64,000 bases of DNA from Pyrrhoderma lamaoense (Eukaryota > Basidiomycota > Agaricomycetes > Hymenochaetales > Hymenochaetaceae), in the NCBI GenBank assembly GCA_002794735.1, contig NBAZ01000004.1, positions 1,240,001 through 1,304,000 of the forward strand. Reading direction: 5' to 3'. Below the pieces are notes generated by a model, which was not told the origin of the DNA, ran no database searches, and was given only the letters and a program-made list of their open reading frames with translations. This document shows positions 1-11,765 of the stretch, one piece after another (positions within the stretch are counted from its first letter, which is position 1; every line of letters starts with the position of its first letter). A program made the position numbers and the translations under genes.

Positions 1-263
1 CAAAGAAAGCTCCAGTCGTTGAGGTAGTGTTTCTGGGATCGAACATATTTTGAGTGTATCGCTGAAGTAGACTAGTTTTGCCAACACCTAAGAAGAAGAA
101 TGGTAAGGGGAAATGAAGTTAGAGAATTATTGGAAGCAAAAGAAGATATTTAGTGCGTACCGGTATTGCCCATGATGACTATCTTTGCATCTATGGAGTG
201 AGAATCATAATCGAGAGGTGATTTGCCATAATTATCGAGGATAGCATATTCTGAGGGTGACAT
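1..263 (-). CDS. Rab-family small GTPase, N-terminal part (runs off left edge)
   Basis: The protein should be a membrane-traffic GTPase that cycles between GDP and GTP forms on a vesicle surface. Exon 1 is 161-263 and exon 2 is 1-87; the intron 88-160 has GT..AG ends. Joining them gives the P-loop GNTGVGKTS at residues about 32-40, preceded by the beta-strand KIVIM, then a switch I stretch with NTTSTTGAFF. The start chosen is the ATG at 263, just upstream of MSPSEYAIL; an open frame extends further upstream but begins at a GTG and looks unlike protein. The G3-G5 motifs and the prenylated C-terminus lie beyond the edge, so the Rab subfamily cannot be named. A Ras or Rho protein is less likely given the switch I sequence. 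Confidence 0.88.
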
Positions 264-719
264 GGATTGTGTGGCGGACAGCGCACGCGCGGTATATGAC
301 CGCGACGAGCAGTTTGTGTGCCGTGAAGAGAGAAGGAGGGTAAGAAAGACGGTTGCACGCAATGGCACTCGGAGATGTATAAGACCCCTGACTGACTGAA
401 ACTCTGGCTCTTGACCTCGCGAACGAGCCTGAACCTCGGCACGTGACAGCCTATCGCACCGATGGTGCCGACTCCCAATTAAGCATATCCTGCTCCCGAA
501 GCTAGAAGCTTGACTCGAAATGACAGTTCAAGGAATGGTGGCTTATCCTTATTCGTTTCAAGGGGGCGCACTCTTATACATCGCACTTAGAAAGTATTGC
601 TTTTACGCTTGTACTTTGCATGTAACAGGTATTATTATCACCCATTAATTTTTCGTAACAAGTTGTAGGAAATGGAGATAAATGTTGAGCACTAAAACAC
701 AATAGATAATACATTTGTA
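264..719. other. Intergenic: Rab promoter side and eS7 3' flank
   Basis: No gene seen. The left part is the upstream region of the Rab gene (minus strand) and the right part is the 3' flank of the eS7 gene. A CACGTGAC element lies at 440-447. Short frames here have no family resemblance. Confidence 0.6.
440..447. promoter_or_regulatory. E-box-like CACGTGAC element
   Basis: CACGTG is the core bound by fungal bHLH factors of the Cbf1/Pho4 type. It sits about 180 bases upstream of the Rab start codon. One hexamer can occur by chance, so its role is inference only. Confidence 0.25.
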
Positions 720-1443
720 CTAATGTTCTGCAGCTGTGATAGGGAACTCAAATACTACTTCCTTTCCAGTTAATCGGCGGTATACCGATGAGAAAGAATC
801 GAGTTTGTATTCCAATGAGGTCTTATCCTTGGGTTCGAGGAAACTGAGATACAAATCAGAATCTCTGTTTCAATCATAAAAACAAAAGATGGCGTCATCA
901 TACGTACACTTTGAGTAATTTTGAGCCATCAACGGCGACACGGGTGCGCTTGCCAACAATCTCTGTTGGGAAAACAAGGTCCTCAAGAATTTTTTCATGG
1001 ACGCTAGTGAGCGTTCTGCTACGAGGACGCTTTTGCTTAACGCGAGAGCCACGAGTGGGCTTGCGGAGCATCCGGCGCTGAGCAACGAAAACGACGTGGC
1101 GGTCTGAGAACTTCTTCTCGAGTTCACGAGTAAGCCTGTCAAAAATAGAGTTGATCCATGTTCAATAATCATTCCGTCGCAACAATATATAAGAATTCTA
1201 CCTGGCCTGAATTTTGTGGAAAGCTTTTAATTGGGGAACGGGTACAAATACAACGATAGCCTTCTTTCCTCCGCGGACATCAACCTCACGGGCTGCTGAG
1301 ATCTGAAGGGGACGGAGTTCTGTCTTAAGTTCTGGCACATTGTTTTCCAAGTCTACCAAAGCCTGTGCGAGGGCAGTCTCAGTCTCATCTGGGGGCGTGT
1401 TTGGCGCATTGGCCGTGCGCTGGATTTTGTGCTGAAGAGACAT
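720..1443 (-). CDS. RPS7: 40S ribosomal protein S7 (eS7)
   Basis: Structural protein of the small ribosomal subunit. Three exons (1202-1443, 908-1135, 720-843) join in frame to give 197 residues, close to the 190-200 usual for eS7. Recognisable stretches are [13 protein letters not shown] in exon 1, [15 protein letters not shown] and the basic [19 protein letters not shown] in exon 2, and [18 protein letters not shown] then VVFEFP in exon 3. Both introns are about 60 bases with GT..AG ends. The start is the first ATG of the conserved frame. The gene is divergent from the alpha/beta hydrolase gene, more than 1.1 kb away. No anomaly seen. Confidence 0.97.
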
Positions 1444-2556
1444 ATTGGTACCTGTTAATTCGCAGCGGAGAAATCAATTCATTGTTTTATGTGTATAGAC
1501 TTCACTGTTGCCCTCATCCTGTATTCTAACACCCATCCAACACAAAACAGCATGCATTTCGAATCCCGTACTGAACCTTGTGTCCTTTCAGGATCCCAGA
1601 GTATACAGGAAGAGCAACAGCAATGTAGAATAGGGCATAACACTTACAATATAGACTTTTGGCACGGACTCGCACCGACGGGTGTATACTTCAGACCTGG
1701 TATGAATTGTGTTGATGTTTGTTTACGCCTGTGGATTACGTAAATGCAATCATCCTCTGAGTCTTACTTTGGCAACAAAACTATTGTGAACAAAAAGCGC
1801 GATCAATCGCATATTAATTATTGTATTACATGATAAATAATAAATATGCTTTTTATTAAGTTTTAAGATGGAGCCGAGACTAGAATATTTTCCTATCACT
1901 TCAAAAACCAGTAGCGAAGCGTTTTCTATGCCTGTAAAGCTTAAGGTCAACCCCTGTGGTCCCCAATATGGACCTACGAAATGTGTATAATATAAACTAT
2001 AATGTGATATAAATAAATATAAACTATAGTGCAATCACTGTGACTGTCAAATGATAATAAAATATAGTTGGGTTGTACCTGCTTGATAGCCTCATGATAA
2101 GCGACCGAGGATAGTTTGATGGCCGTGTTCCAAGTAGTCTATGAGGATACAATCTCCGAGTTTAGAAGCACCTCTGTAAATTCTTACTTCGAATATCCCC
2201 TGTATCAATTATAGACATCATCGAGCATTGTAGCAGCGGCGCAATCGATTCTCTTCTGCTTTATTATCAAGGCAGTAAATATTAAAGTTCAAGACTAAAG
2301 TTCGGCTCGCTTCTGGTACGTAGGAATTAGGATTTACTCGAGTCTTCGAATCGAAAACAGCCGACTCGTATTCTTTCGATTCAGACGTCGATGGCGTCCC
2401 TCTGACCCTACCCTCCCTCTTGCCTCTTCATTCTATAATACTTTCAGTCTCCATCTACCATCATCATCTTTACCAGTTTCTGTTGTCTCCCTCAGGTTCT
2501 ACATATAGAACTTGACACTGCAACTGTTATTGTGATCGTGAACACGTCTCAGGAAC
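1444..2556. other. Intergenic: divergent promoter region of eS7 and the hydrolase gene
   Basis: No convincing gene. About 1750-2060 is AT-rich. About 2390-2510 is pyrimidine-rich on the plus strand, as often seen just upstream of fungal coding regions. Open frames of 84-94 codons here have no recognisable motif. Confidence 0.5.
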
Positions 2557-4626
2557 ATGCCATATATTGACTTCGTATCCAAAGAGGACCGAGTTTCTCT
2601 ATGGTATACTACAAATACTCATCAAGGTGGGACGTGCGATTTCGACCTAGAGAAGCCTATAGTGGTTATGTATGCAACTGCTAACGAAACGGTACATTGC
2701 AAAAAGAGAACTGACTTGTGGTATCTAGACTGCATCCACTCTTCCTTGACTCTACTTGGCTTTCTCAACAACTCGAAGACCCCCGGCTTAGTACCAAGTT
2801 CAATATGTTGGCGTTTGACATGCGATGTTCTGGGAGAAGCAATTCTCGTCCTAGCGGTGCTCACGATGCTTGGGTTGACGCAGCCGACCTTGCATTTGCA
2901 CTTACGGTGAGCTTCCTCATCTATCTCCGCCCCTTCCTTCATCTCACTAAATCTATCTTATCCCATAAAGACACTGGGGGTAGCCCCTGCTCACATCTTT
3001 GCAATTGAAAATCTTTCTGTACACGCTGCACTTCGGCTAGCTGCGTTGTAAGCGACCCTGTTACAACTGCTTCCACAATATAATTTATAATTGATGTTGC
3101 TTGAAGGTTTCCCGAAACGTGTCTAAGCCTGACTCTCATCAATGTTCCTCCACCAACCGAGTGCGTTTCATTCTTATGAACACGGGTGCTTTTACTGACA
3201 GTTGAGAATCTTGTGGAAGATTGGAATGGGTTTTCGATTTTTATGGGGAAACGCTAAATATGTGGTGTCACCCACAAGACCTCGATGAATTTGATCATGC
3301 TTTGGTACAAATTACAACATACTTCTTAGAAAAGGTTCACAATTCTTATCATTTCATGACGAATTTAGCTAATACTCCTGATTAGGACTGTACTCCCGAA
3401 CTCCGAGATCAACTTATTGCCCATTGGTCAACATTATATCCACCTTGGCGCAGGACACGCATCTATGAGATGTTCCACTGTGTGTTGAATGTACGTCTGA
3501 TTATACATAGAGACAATCAGTAGACCAAATCGTTTAAACATTTCTTCAGCGAACACCCTTATCAGATACAGTTTTAGCTTGCATTACTCAGCCAACTCTT
3601 ATCATCCAGGTCTAGTCTTCTCATTCTAATTTCTCACAACTGTTATTTACATATCTGATACAGGCGGACAAAACTAGGGTTAGTCCGGTCAAATATGCAG
3701 AATCATTAGCGCAGAAACTAGTCAATGTGGAAGGCCGTGCTCGAGTTCACACTATTAAAGGTTTGTTGGCTTAACGAATTACATCAGATCCTCACAAATT
3801 AATTTGCAACACCTAATGTTTGTGTTATTTCTGTCCGTTCATGTAGGCTCGCCGGAATACGTTACCATTGTGCCTACTTGTGCTTCAATAGTGAATAGGG
3901 TGTTTACCGAATTTGTTACACGACAAGTTCGTTCTAACGTCCCTTGGATCCATCGCCCTCTTTCAGTAGCGGCCCGGAGAGCGCGTATGCAAGAGGCTTT
4001 GCAACGACTTGCCGATATGATGGGTGATCAGAGCATCGCAACCCGCGATCCTTCGTGTCCTTTGAGTTTCTCGTGTGTAACTCCAGAAGTTTTTCAGAAT
4101 CAGAGTGATGTGTTACGGCGGCAAATGATTGATGAACAATACGCATTTTCACCTCTTGGTATGGATGGACGGCCCTGTCGTAGGTGAGCACCGAGATACG
4201 AGCCATTCGATAAGTTGAATCTAATAACGTTCACATAAGATTTTCGGAACGGCAAAACGACCATTGGTTCCAGGCAGAAAAAGATGATGACTACTATGTT
4301 CAATGTGCGATTCATACTTTTTCACGTCATTCTCTATACTTATGCATCCCGATCGTTTAGCAAAAGGTGATCTCAATAAAGAGGAGAAAATCAAGGCTCT
4401 CGAGAACCTCGTTACGGCTACTGAATTGTCCAACTCATCCACTAAGGATGGAGAATATTTGTCTGCTCAGGAACCTGTATCAAGTGAGGTCGCTCGTACT
4501 GGCCGATTAAGACGATCAACTATATCAAAGCATGTCGTTGAGAAAGCTACTATAGGAGGATCAAGTAGTAACTTCGCTCCTGCCCTGATTTCGAATACCC
4601 TACAAATGAGTAGACTAAGGTTTTAG
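2557..4626 (+). CDS. Alpha/beta-hydrolase-fold protein, elbow without GxSxG
   Basis: Many-exon gene. Exons begin 2557-2669 and 2729-2906, then continue through several introns of about 50-60 bases. The early part has the hydrolase pattern IVVI-LHPLFLDSTWL (oxyanion region), then FDMRCSGRS and ADLAFAL. At the usual nucleophile elbow the sequence is FAIENLSVHAALRLAALFPE, so GxSxG is absent and catalysis is doubtful. Later come VPPPTELEWVFDFYGE and, near the end, LSFSCVTPEVF and HPDRLAKGDL, which I associate with a basidiomycete hydrolase-like family. The frame of the HPDRLAKGDL part is shifted by one missing base relative to the preceding exon (window 4290-4358). It may be non-enzymatic; the substrate is unknown. 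Confidence 0.75.
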
Positions 4627-5408
4627 GTTTTTATCTTAGGATTCATTCCCTTATCTACGTACACCTCAACTATTTGGTATCTTACTACTCGTCATCCTTT
4701 TACCGTAGACCAACTTAACTAAAATTCGTATTTCTTATTGATACTTCTTTTCTTCACTGACTATATTCATCTCATTTTGTCCCATTTTTTTTCTTATGTT
4801 GGTTCTCCACTTTAGCTGGGAAGATGTATATATCTGGTTGGACATTTATGGGCGCTGCTTCGGTCGGCACAAAATCAAAAGTTTATACTTACATATTTTT
4901 TTTTTACTTTTCTCTCAATTACTGTATTACTACGACATTTTAACCTACGGGATATTAAAAATAATTTCAAGTAACTTAGATGTACTCTTGTGCAATACAA
5001 GCATTAGAATTGATACCACAATCGCCTCTGAGATCACAGCATCAGAAACCTAAGAGTGTTGAGACACCAAAATTATAGATCTGAGGCTTAGTACTACATG
5101 TGCTTGAGCCAATGATCAAATTATCTATATAAGGAAGCAGACCGCGTCCAATAGCAAGACGCGACATTGAAATTCACTATAGCTCGTACTTTCATCGCAA
5201 CTCGCGACGTCCTTTGGTGATTTGTCCGGAACACATTGGGTAGCCCGTAGTGAGCCCGAGGTACCATCCTGACTTCTAATCAGACGTCGGTAGTGCACAA
5301 GGTGTAGCAGCTCCGGTCGTGGTGAGCTGACCTTTATTTCGAGGTTCTTATATCCAATTTCTCATTCAGCCAACTATCTCTGTAGGATGTTAGCACGGCC
5401 CAAAGTTG
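4627..5408. other. Intergenic: hydrolase 3' flank and PPR gene promoter
   Basis: No gene supported. T-rich and AT-rich to about 5050, then a promoter-like segment with CCAAT at 5109-5113 and a TATA-like element at 5126-5134. Confidence 0.5.
5126..5134 (+). promoter_or_regulatory. TATA-like element TATATAAGG with upstream CCAAT
   Basis: TATATAAGG follows CCAAT (5109-5113) by 12 bases and lies about 275 bases before the ATG of the PPR gene. The arrangement suits a core promoter, but the transcription start is not visible in the sequence. Confidence 0.3.
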
Positions 5409-7301
5409 ATGCTGAAGGCGTCCGCATCGGGCACAGTCCTCTTGCGTCTGATACATACAACCCGCCGAAGTGCACCACATCTATGTTTTCGCCGTGTTCG
5501 GCGTATCAGTCGCTCTTCCCCCCCTTCTACTATTCATGTTGCCCTTACTACACATCGTCCTCGAGTGTTTCAGCATGTGGCTCCAGATGTACCAACCCCC
5601 ATTCTAGTGCTGAGGCATACTCCCCAGCACCGTTGTGCTCGGCGAGATGGTACGACGAAGGATCCAAGTATGAAAAGAGGTGTAGCAAAAGAAGAAAACC
5701 TTTGCGAAGAACGCGAAGTCTCCACCTCCCTTGTTCCTCTACCTGCCAACCTTTCGTGCAAGGAAGGCTATGCGACAGTAGATACAAACCCTGCTCATCC
5801 AGGACAAGAAGGAAGACAAAAGGAGAGCCAATTACGCAGGGAATCGTCTCAAGAAAAGAGAATCTCAAAAGAAAGTCATCAGCTGTCACACTTATACACC
5901 AGGCCTGCTATAGAGGAACTATCCGTACTGGAACTTCGAGCGATAATAGAAGACACGGACTCGGATGTTATGGGGGAGGCATGGGAGGCATTTCAGCGTT
6001 TACTAGTGCTAGAGTTAGAGTACGGGCCCCACATTTACTCAAGAAAAATGAGGCGTCCGAAGTTTTTCAATATAAAGCTGCTAGAAGGCTATGCTCAACG
6101 CCTAATTCAGCACAGAAAACACGTCGGCAGGAGAACTCGCGATGGATTTTTGCGACTCCTGTCAGTCCTTGCCCGGCTCCGGCGCGAACGTGCTCGCAAA
6201 GGAAATATACCTTTCCTGAAAACACAAGAATGGACGGCTTTAATCCATCTAGCAGGTACTGGATTAAAAAATGCTTCGCTTGAAGCGTATAATGCATCTT
6301 TAGATGTATTCAATGACATGATGCGTTGTCACGCCGAGGTAGTTGAGAGAGGTGATCATGATCTAGCTAAACTTGTTGGTCCTAATATTGTAACATACAC
6401 AACGCTCTTGAATATTGCGTACGCAACTCGTCATCACTCCGCCATTAAACATGCGATAGAACTTCTTAATGCATCGACCAAGGATCACAATCGAATTACT
6501 TTCCTATGTTCGATGCGTCATCGTTACATGCAGGAAGGGATGTCTGGGGCGCGTTCAATCCTCTTAGAGATGGAGAATCGGTCATTGAACATAGAAATCG
6601 ACGCTGTGAATGCGGTCATAAACTGTGCAAGCATGGCAGGGCAAATTTCTGTTGTTAGGAGCATATACCAGGCCCTTAGGGAAAATCTCGCTACAATGAT
6701 TGCAGAGGAAAACAATCCACATAAAGTTCTTAACGATCTGTCTGCGTCCGATTCTACTCCCAACATTACTACTGTCGGAGTCGCCGGCATCAGGTTCCCA
6801 CGTACACTTGTACCGGACGAGATTACATACAATCTCGTAGTACAAGCCTTTGCCTATCATGGCTATATCAACTCAGCTCTTGAAGTCTTCACGGATATGC
6901 TTTCCACGGAACGACTACCTCCTCATTCGGGGTTCTTCCAACCATCATACGTCGTCTTTCGAGCTTTTTTCTTAGGTTTCTCCAAGCATGGGACGCTCAC
7001 CAGAAAATCATATCCTCCATCTCAGAAATTGTCTACGAAAGAAACAGGGTGGTCTTGGGAAAATCTGGAAATAATTTTGTCTGAGTTCTTCAAACTAAGC
7101 CATAATGAAGTCCCACATCGACTAAATGAACGAGTTGTATGGTGGATTATGGGATCTGTCCGAAAAACGACCAAAGACAAACAGAAAATACGCGATATCT
7201 GGCAGAAACTTAATTCTCGCTTCTCCATAAGTAAATCGGGCAGGTTGATGGCTTTGCATAAGAAGTATGGATCGAAATACGGATGTACAGATGACAGTTA
7301 G
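5409..7301 (+). CDS. Pentatricopeptide repeat (PPR) protein, probably mitochondrial
   Basis: A single uninterrupted frame of 630 codons, unusual among its intron-rich neighbours. PPR proteins bind organellar RNA and act in processing, stability or translation. The first 40 residues are rich in Arg, Ser and hydrophobic residues with almost no acid (for example RLIHTTRRSAPHLCFRR), which fits a mitochondrial presequence. PPR-like helical pairs are seen from about residue 325 (NIVTYTTLLNIAYATRHHS) and about residue 467 (VPDEITYNLVVQAFAYHGYI, then ALEVFTDML), with others between. I chose the ATG at 5409; the codon before it is TTG. An overlapping 298-codon frame from 5387 is a shadow. The RNA target cannot be inferred. 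Confidence 0.85.
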   Translation: MLKASASGTVLLRLIHTTRRSAPHLCFRRVRRISRSSPPSTIHVALTTHRPRVFQHVAPDVPTPILVLRHTPQHRCARRDGTTKDPSMKRGVAKEENLCEEREVSTSLVPLPANLSCKEGYATVDTNPAHPGQEGRQKESQLRRESSQEKRISKESHQLSHLYTRPAIEELSVLELRAIIEDTDSDVMGEAWEAFQRLLVLELEYGPHIYSRKMRRPKFFNIKLLEGYAQRLIQHRKHVGRRTRDGFLRLLSVLARLRRERARKGNIPFLKTQEWTALIHLAGTGLKNASLEAYNASLDVFNDMMRCHAEVVERGDHDLAKLVGPNIVTYTTLLNIAYATRHHSAIKHAIELLNASTKDHNRITFLCSMRHRYMQEGMSGARSILLEMENRSLNIEIDAVNAVINCASMAGQISVVRSIYQALRENLATMIAEENNPHKVLNDLSASDSTPNITTVGVAGIRFPRTLVPDEITYNLVVQAFAYHGYINSALEVFTDMLSTERLPPHSGFFQPSYVVFRAFFLGFSKHGTLTRKSYPPSQKLSTKETGWSWENLEIILSEFFKLSHNEVPHRLNERVVWWIMGSVRKTTKDKQKIRDIWQKLNSRFSISKSGRLMALHKKYGSKYGCTDDS

Positions 7302-7455
7302 CCCACTCAATGGAAGATTCTACTACACTGCAAAGCCTATATTGGCTGTTCTAATATATACATGTTTATTGATACATATAGTACACAAATTCTCGAATTC
7401 TCAAATTAAGAAAACAATGTGCTATGTCTTCTAAATCGTCAAGATGTCACTGAGA

Positions 7456-8368
<913 letters not shown>

Positions 8369-8637
8369 AAGTGTGCTTGAAAGAAAGGAATGTAGGATGC
8401 CCGTAATGATGGTAGTCACTAACTAAACGTGTCTTCTAATTCCGAAACTTGCGCTTTTCGTTCTAGTGTCGTTTTTTTGGTTCCAATTAAAGTAATACCA
8501 GTTAGTCACACTACAACATGTCGAAAGTACTACTTTCATTCATATGCATGGCATACAACATAGTGGTGCAGAGAGGATAAAAAACATATGCTAGGATGAA
8601 GGGAGGAAATAATAAAACAGAGCAAAAATACACATTT

Positions 8638-10106
8638 TTAATCCCTGGACTTGAGAGTGCCAAGGAAGGCAGCCTTCTCCTCGAATGTTTGGAAGGATCC
8701 GTGCTAAAATTTGGGGGTTTGTCAGATGCAGTCTAGTAGTGATTTCAATGCAGATACATACACCGAACTTCGACGAGGTGTCGATAAATTTGAGAGTGAC
8801 CTTCTCGAGGTCACGACGAGAGGTATGAACCATTAGTGATTTACGAAGAGTAATCACTCGCTTCTTAGTACCCGGAATGGAGCCCTTGAGCATCAAGAAG
8901 TCATTCTTTACGATACCGTAGTGAGGGAAGCCACCCATAGGGGTAATCGCTTTCTTGGTGGCATCAGCCTCCGTTGAAGCATTGTGCTCATCGTCACCCT
9001 TGCCGATACGGTAGATCTTTTTGTTGAGTTCAGTACGGTGATGGTATCCGTCTATATTAGAAATTAGTAATGACCATTGTGCATCAAACGCATATATACA
9101 TACTTTGACCGGCACGAGCAACTGAGAACATGACCTTGGAGGGATGCCATGCACCGATACAAGCAACCTTTCGGAGACCTCTATGAGTCTTGCGAGGAAG
9201 CTTCTTCGTACCCCAACGGTGAGTAACACCCTCATAACCGTGACCCTTGGTGACAGCAATGACATCGATAACCTCATCCTGTTCAAAGACCGACGAAACA
9301 TCGACGGGTTTTTCGAACAGGCCGTGTGCGAACTCAACTTTGTCTGCAACGGAACCACCATTGACTTGAATTTCCATGAGATGGGCTTTCTTCTGCTTGA
9401 GACCAGTCGCGCGAATCTGAGTGTGGGCGAGAACACGGACAACGGTGCAGTATTTTCGAATGCGCTCCAACTCACGTGCAACAGACTTTCCACCATCCTC
9501 AGCGTGCTTCTTTGCGTAACGGGTGAATGCCTTCTTCTTTGAACGGTACCAGTTCTTGTAGAATCTTCGTTTTAATTCATCAGAAAGATGGGAAGCCCAA
9601 ACAGTTGTAAGGGTGCGAAGTCCGCGAGGGGTCTCAACATATCCAACAACACCTACGACAATCATTGGAGGGGTCTCGACAACAGTAACAGCCTCTACGA
9701 CCTCGCGCTTGTTCATCTCTACAATAAAGATTTGTGTTGGTCAATTTTCTGTATAGTTTTTTTTTCAGCGGTAGCTACGCACTGGATCCTGGTCTGTCAA
9801 GGTCACGGACTACATGGGTCATACCAGCCTTGTATCCCATGATAGCGGTAAGGTGAACTGGCTTTTTAGAATCATCCTTTGGGAACGATTTTACCTTTCC
9901 ACGGTGGCGGGCAGCACGCTTTCGTGGAAGGAATCCAAGTGAACCGTGTCGGGGCTCCTCATACTAACCAATTGAACTCAGTATTATAATTACACGGTAG
10001 AGATCCACTATTCAACGAACCTTACGGTGACTTCATAATTGAGATTTCAAGAAACCATTGTTAGCATGATTTCGTCCAAATTGCCATAATAACAAGCGTA
10101 CCTCAT
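8638..10106 (-). CDS. RPL3: 60S ribosomal protein L3 (uL3)
   Basis: Core protein of the large subunit near the peptidyl-transferase centre. Six exons give 388 residues, the usual length: 10102-10106, 10021-10030, 9783-9963, 9104-9718, 8762-9051 and 8638-8703. The first two exons are only 5 and 10 bases and together encode MSHRK; then follow [37 protein letters not shown], the basic-finger region [25 protein letters not shown], then [16 protein letters not shown] and, after the last intron, [15 protein letters not shown]. Every junction has GT..AG ends and keeps frame, which supports the tiny exons. The gene is divergent from the coiled-coil gene about 150 bases away, so the two probably share a promoter region. 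Confidence 0.97.
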
Positions 10107-10253
10107 CTTGATAAATGTCTTGAGGATGTCGGTCCCTTGTATGTCGCGTCAATATCATTAAAATCTAGTTTGGCTACCATTTATGGTGGTACTGTATAGC
10201 AGGTCTTGTGTTGGATACAAGATATTCTCACGCTTAGTCAGTCATAACTCCGC

Positions 10254-11258
10254 GTGGAAGATGAATATTCCGATTCCGAATCTGAATATCAATGCAAGTT
10301 GGTTACTCTTGTCTGCAAAATTCTTCTGGACTCATCTCGTATTTGTGCTATAATAATACAGGATGTCGCTAGTGTTTCTGCTCTCTTAGACAAGCTGAAG
10401 GCTTCACAAGCATGGGCTGATCTGGAAGCACAAAGTACTTGTGCTAATGCCAATTCATCTGAATCCCAAGCTACTAATGCATCCAGAACAAATGTGGGAG
10501 ATGAAAACTCAGTTATGCATGAGTCACCCTCAGTAGCTGTCCTTTTATCTCAGCTATCTGCTTCTTCATTACCGATGCAACCACCGCACTCGCCTGAGAC
10601 CAGTCCCGAAGTCCCTACAGAGCATCACTCGGAAATGGCTAAGAATGATATCAGGGGTCTCACATTCCGTCAGTCTCTACCATATATTACGGACCTTGCG
10701 GATAAATCTCCTTTCAGAGAGGCTTTATCTAAGGTGAGTCAGGCTAGTACGGGTTCTTTCTTGAAATACTCAGTCGATACATGTGTTGAGTTGCGTCGAG
10801 AACAAAATGAACTAGAAAAACAACTCTGGGGGGAGCGTGAAGAGCTTCATCAGAGGCACCAAGATAAAGTTAAGACTGCTGTTACGAAGTAATATTTTAT
10901 CTGATGTTATCCATGTCGAAAGTTAAAATAAATGAAAAATAGGGTGAAAATGTTAAACTCAGGACTAACAGATCATGATGTTCGAACCATGAAGCAGAAC
11001 TTTGAGAAGGAATTGGCCCGATTCGACAGGGAAAGAGTTCAAACGGCTTGGAATGGTTTGATAACCCATCAACAAAGGGCCTTGGAAAGACTTGGTGTTC
11101 CCTCCATGTTCATGACAAATGAGATCCCAGATATAGAGGTATGACTTGTAAAATTGCATGTCATCCATTCTGATTGCATGTTTTTGGGGATTCAGCGACA
11201 GCGTCGGATTATACAAGTTTTGGAATGTCTAGTAACGTCCGAGGAAAGTTCGAGGTAG
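10254..11258 (+). CDS. Conserved coiled-coil protein of unknown function
   Basis: I do not recognise a named function. Three conserved-looking coding blocks are present: 10254 to about 10887, about 10944-11141, and a short last exon ending at 11258. The first block has acidic and Ser-rich sequence (DEYSDSESEY), DVASVSALLDKL and LPYITDLADKSPF, then a Glu/Lys/Gln-rich helix (ELRREQNELEKQLWGERE). The middle block is helical (FEKELARFDRERVQTAWNG, then ERLGVPSMF) and the end is RQRRIIQVLECL. The pattern suggests a soluble coiled-coil protein. The 5' end is unsettled: the frame opens after a TAA with GTG, no in-frame ATG follows for about 250 bases, and ATG codons just upstream are in other frames. 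A missing base or an unseen first exon could explain this. Confidence 0.6.
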
Positions 11259-11765
11259 TATACTTCTAACTTTAGGCTTTGGATGTAGCACGAAGAAGAT
11301 GGATAGTCTTAGGATGTTATAATATACGTTTATATAATACAATACAGTACTTTTCCCTTCGATCAGCATCAAAATAGTACTTATAATTATAGCTTTATCA
11401 ACGCTCTGAGAGACAGAGGTGGGTATACGAAAGAGATCCTGGCGTCCCACCTGTATATTATACTACAGGCCACCAGATACAAGATTGGCGGAGCCAATTT
11501 GGAAATGCCTGTCGAATGAAATTACCCGATCTAGTAATGTCGATCATAGTCCCTGGCGTCCTTTACTACTGTGATAATGATTTCCAAACTAGTACTGCTT
11601 ACGTGAACAATTCTTTCACGCTTACGATGTTACAAGGGCAGATCTTCGCAAACGTTAACAAGACCGTCATTCGTCGCGTCTCGAAGTTATCATTCTCGAC
11701 GCGAAGATATCCAAAGCTGGTACTTGGAGGAGCGTGCATACGCTCTTCTGATAGTCGCTTCGATC
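11259..11765. other. Intergenic: upstream region of THO2
   Basis: No supported gene. A 90-codon frame at 11516-11788 overlaps the likely THO2 start in another frame and shows no family motif. The segment probably holds the THO2 promoter and the 3' flank of the coiled-coil gene. Confidence 0.45.

Noticed and set aside
1489..1743. 84-codon plus-strand frame upstream of eS7
   Set aside because: No motif; antisense to the eS7 leader region.
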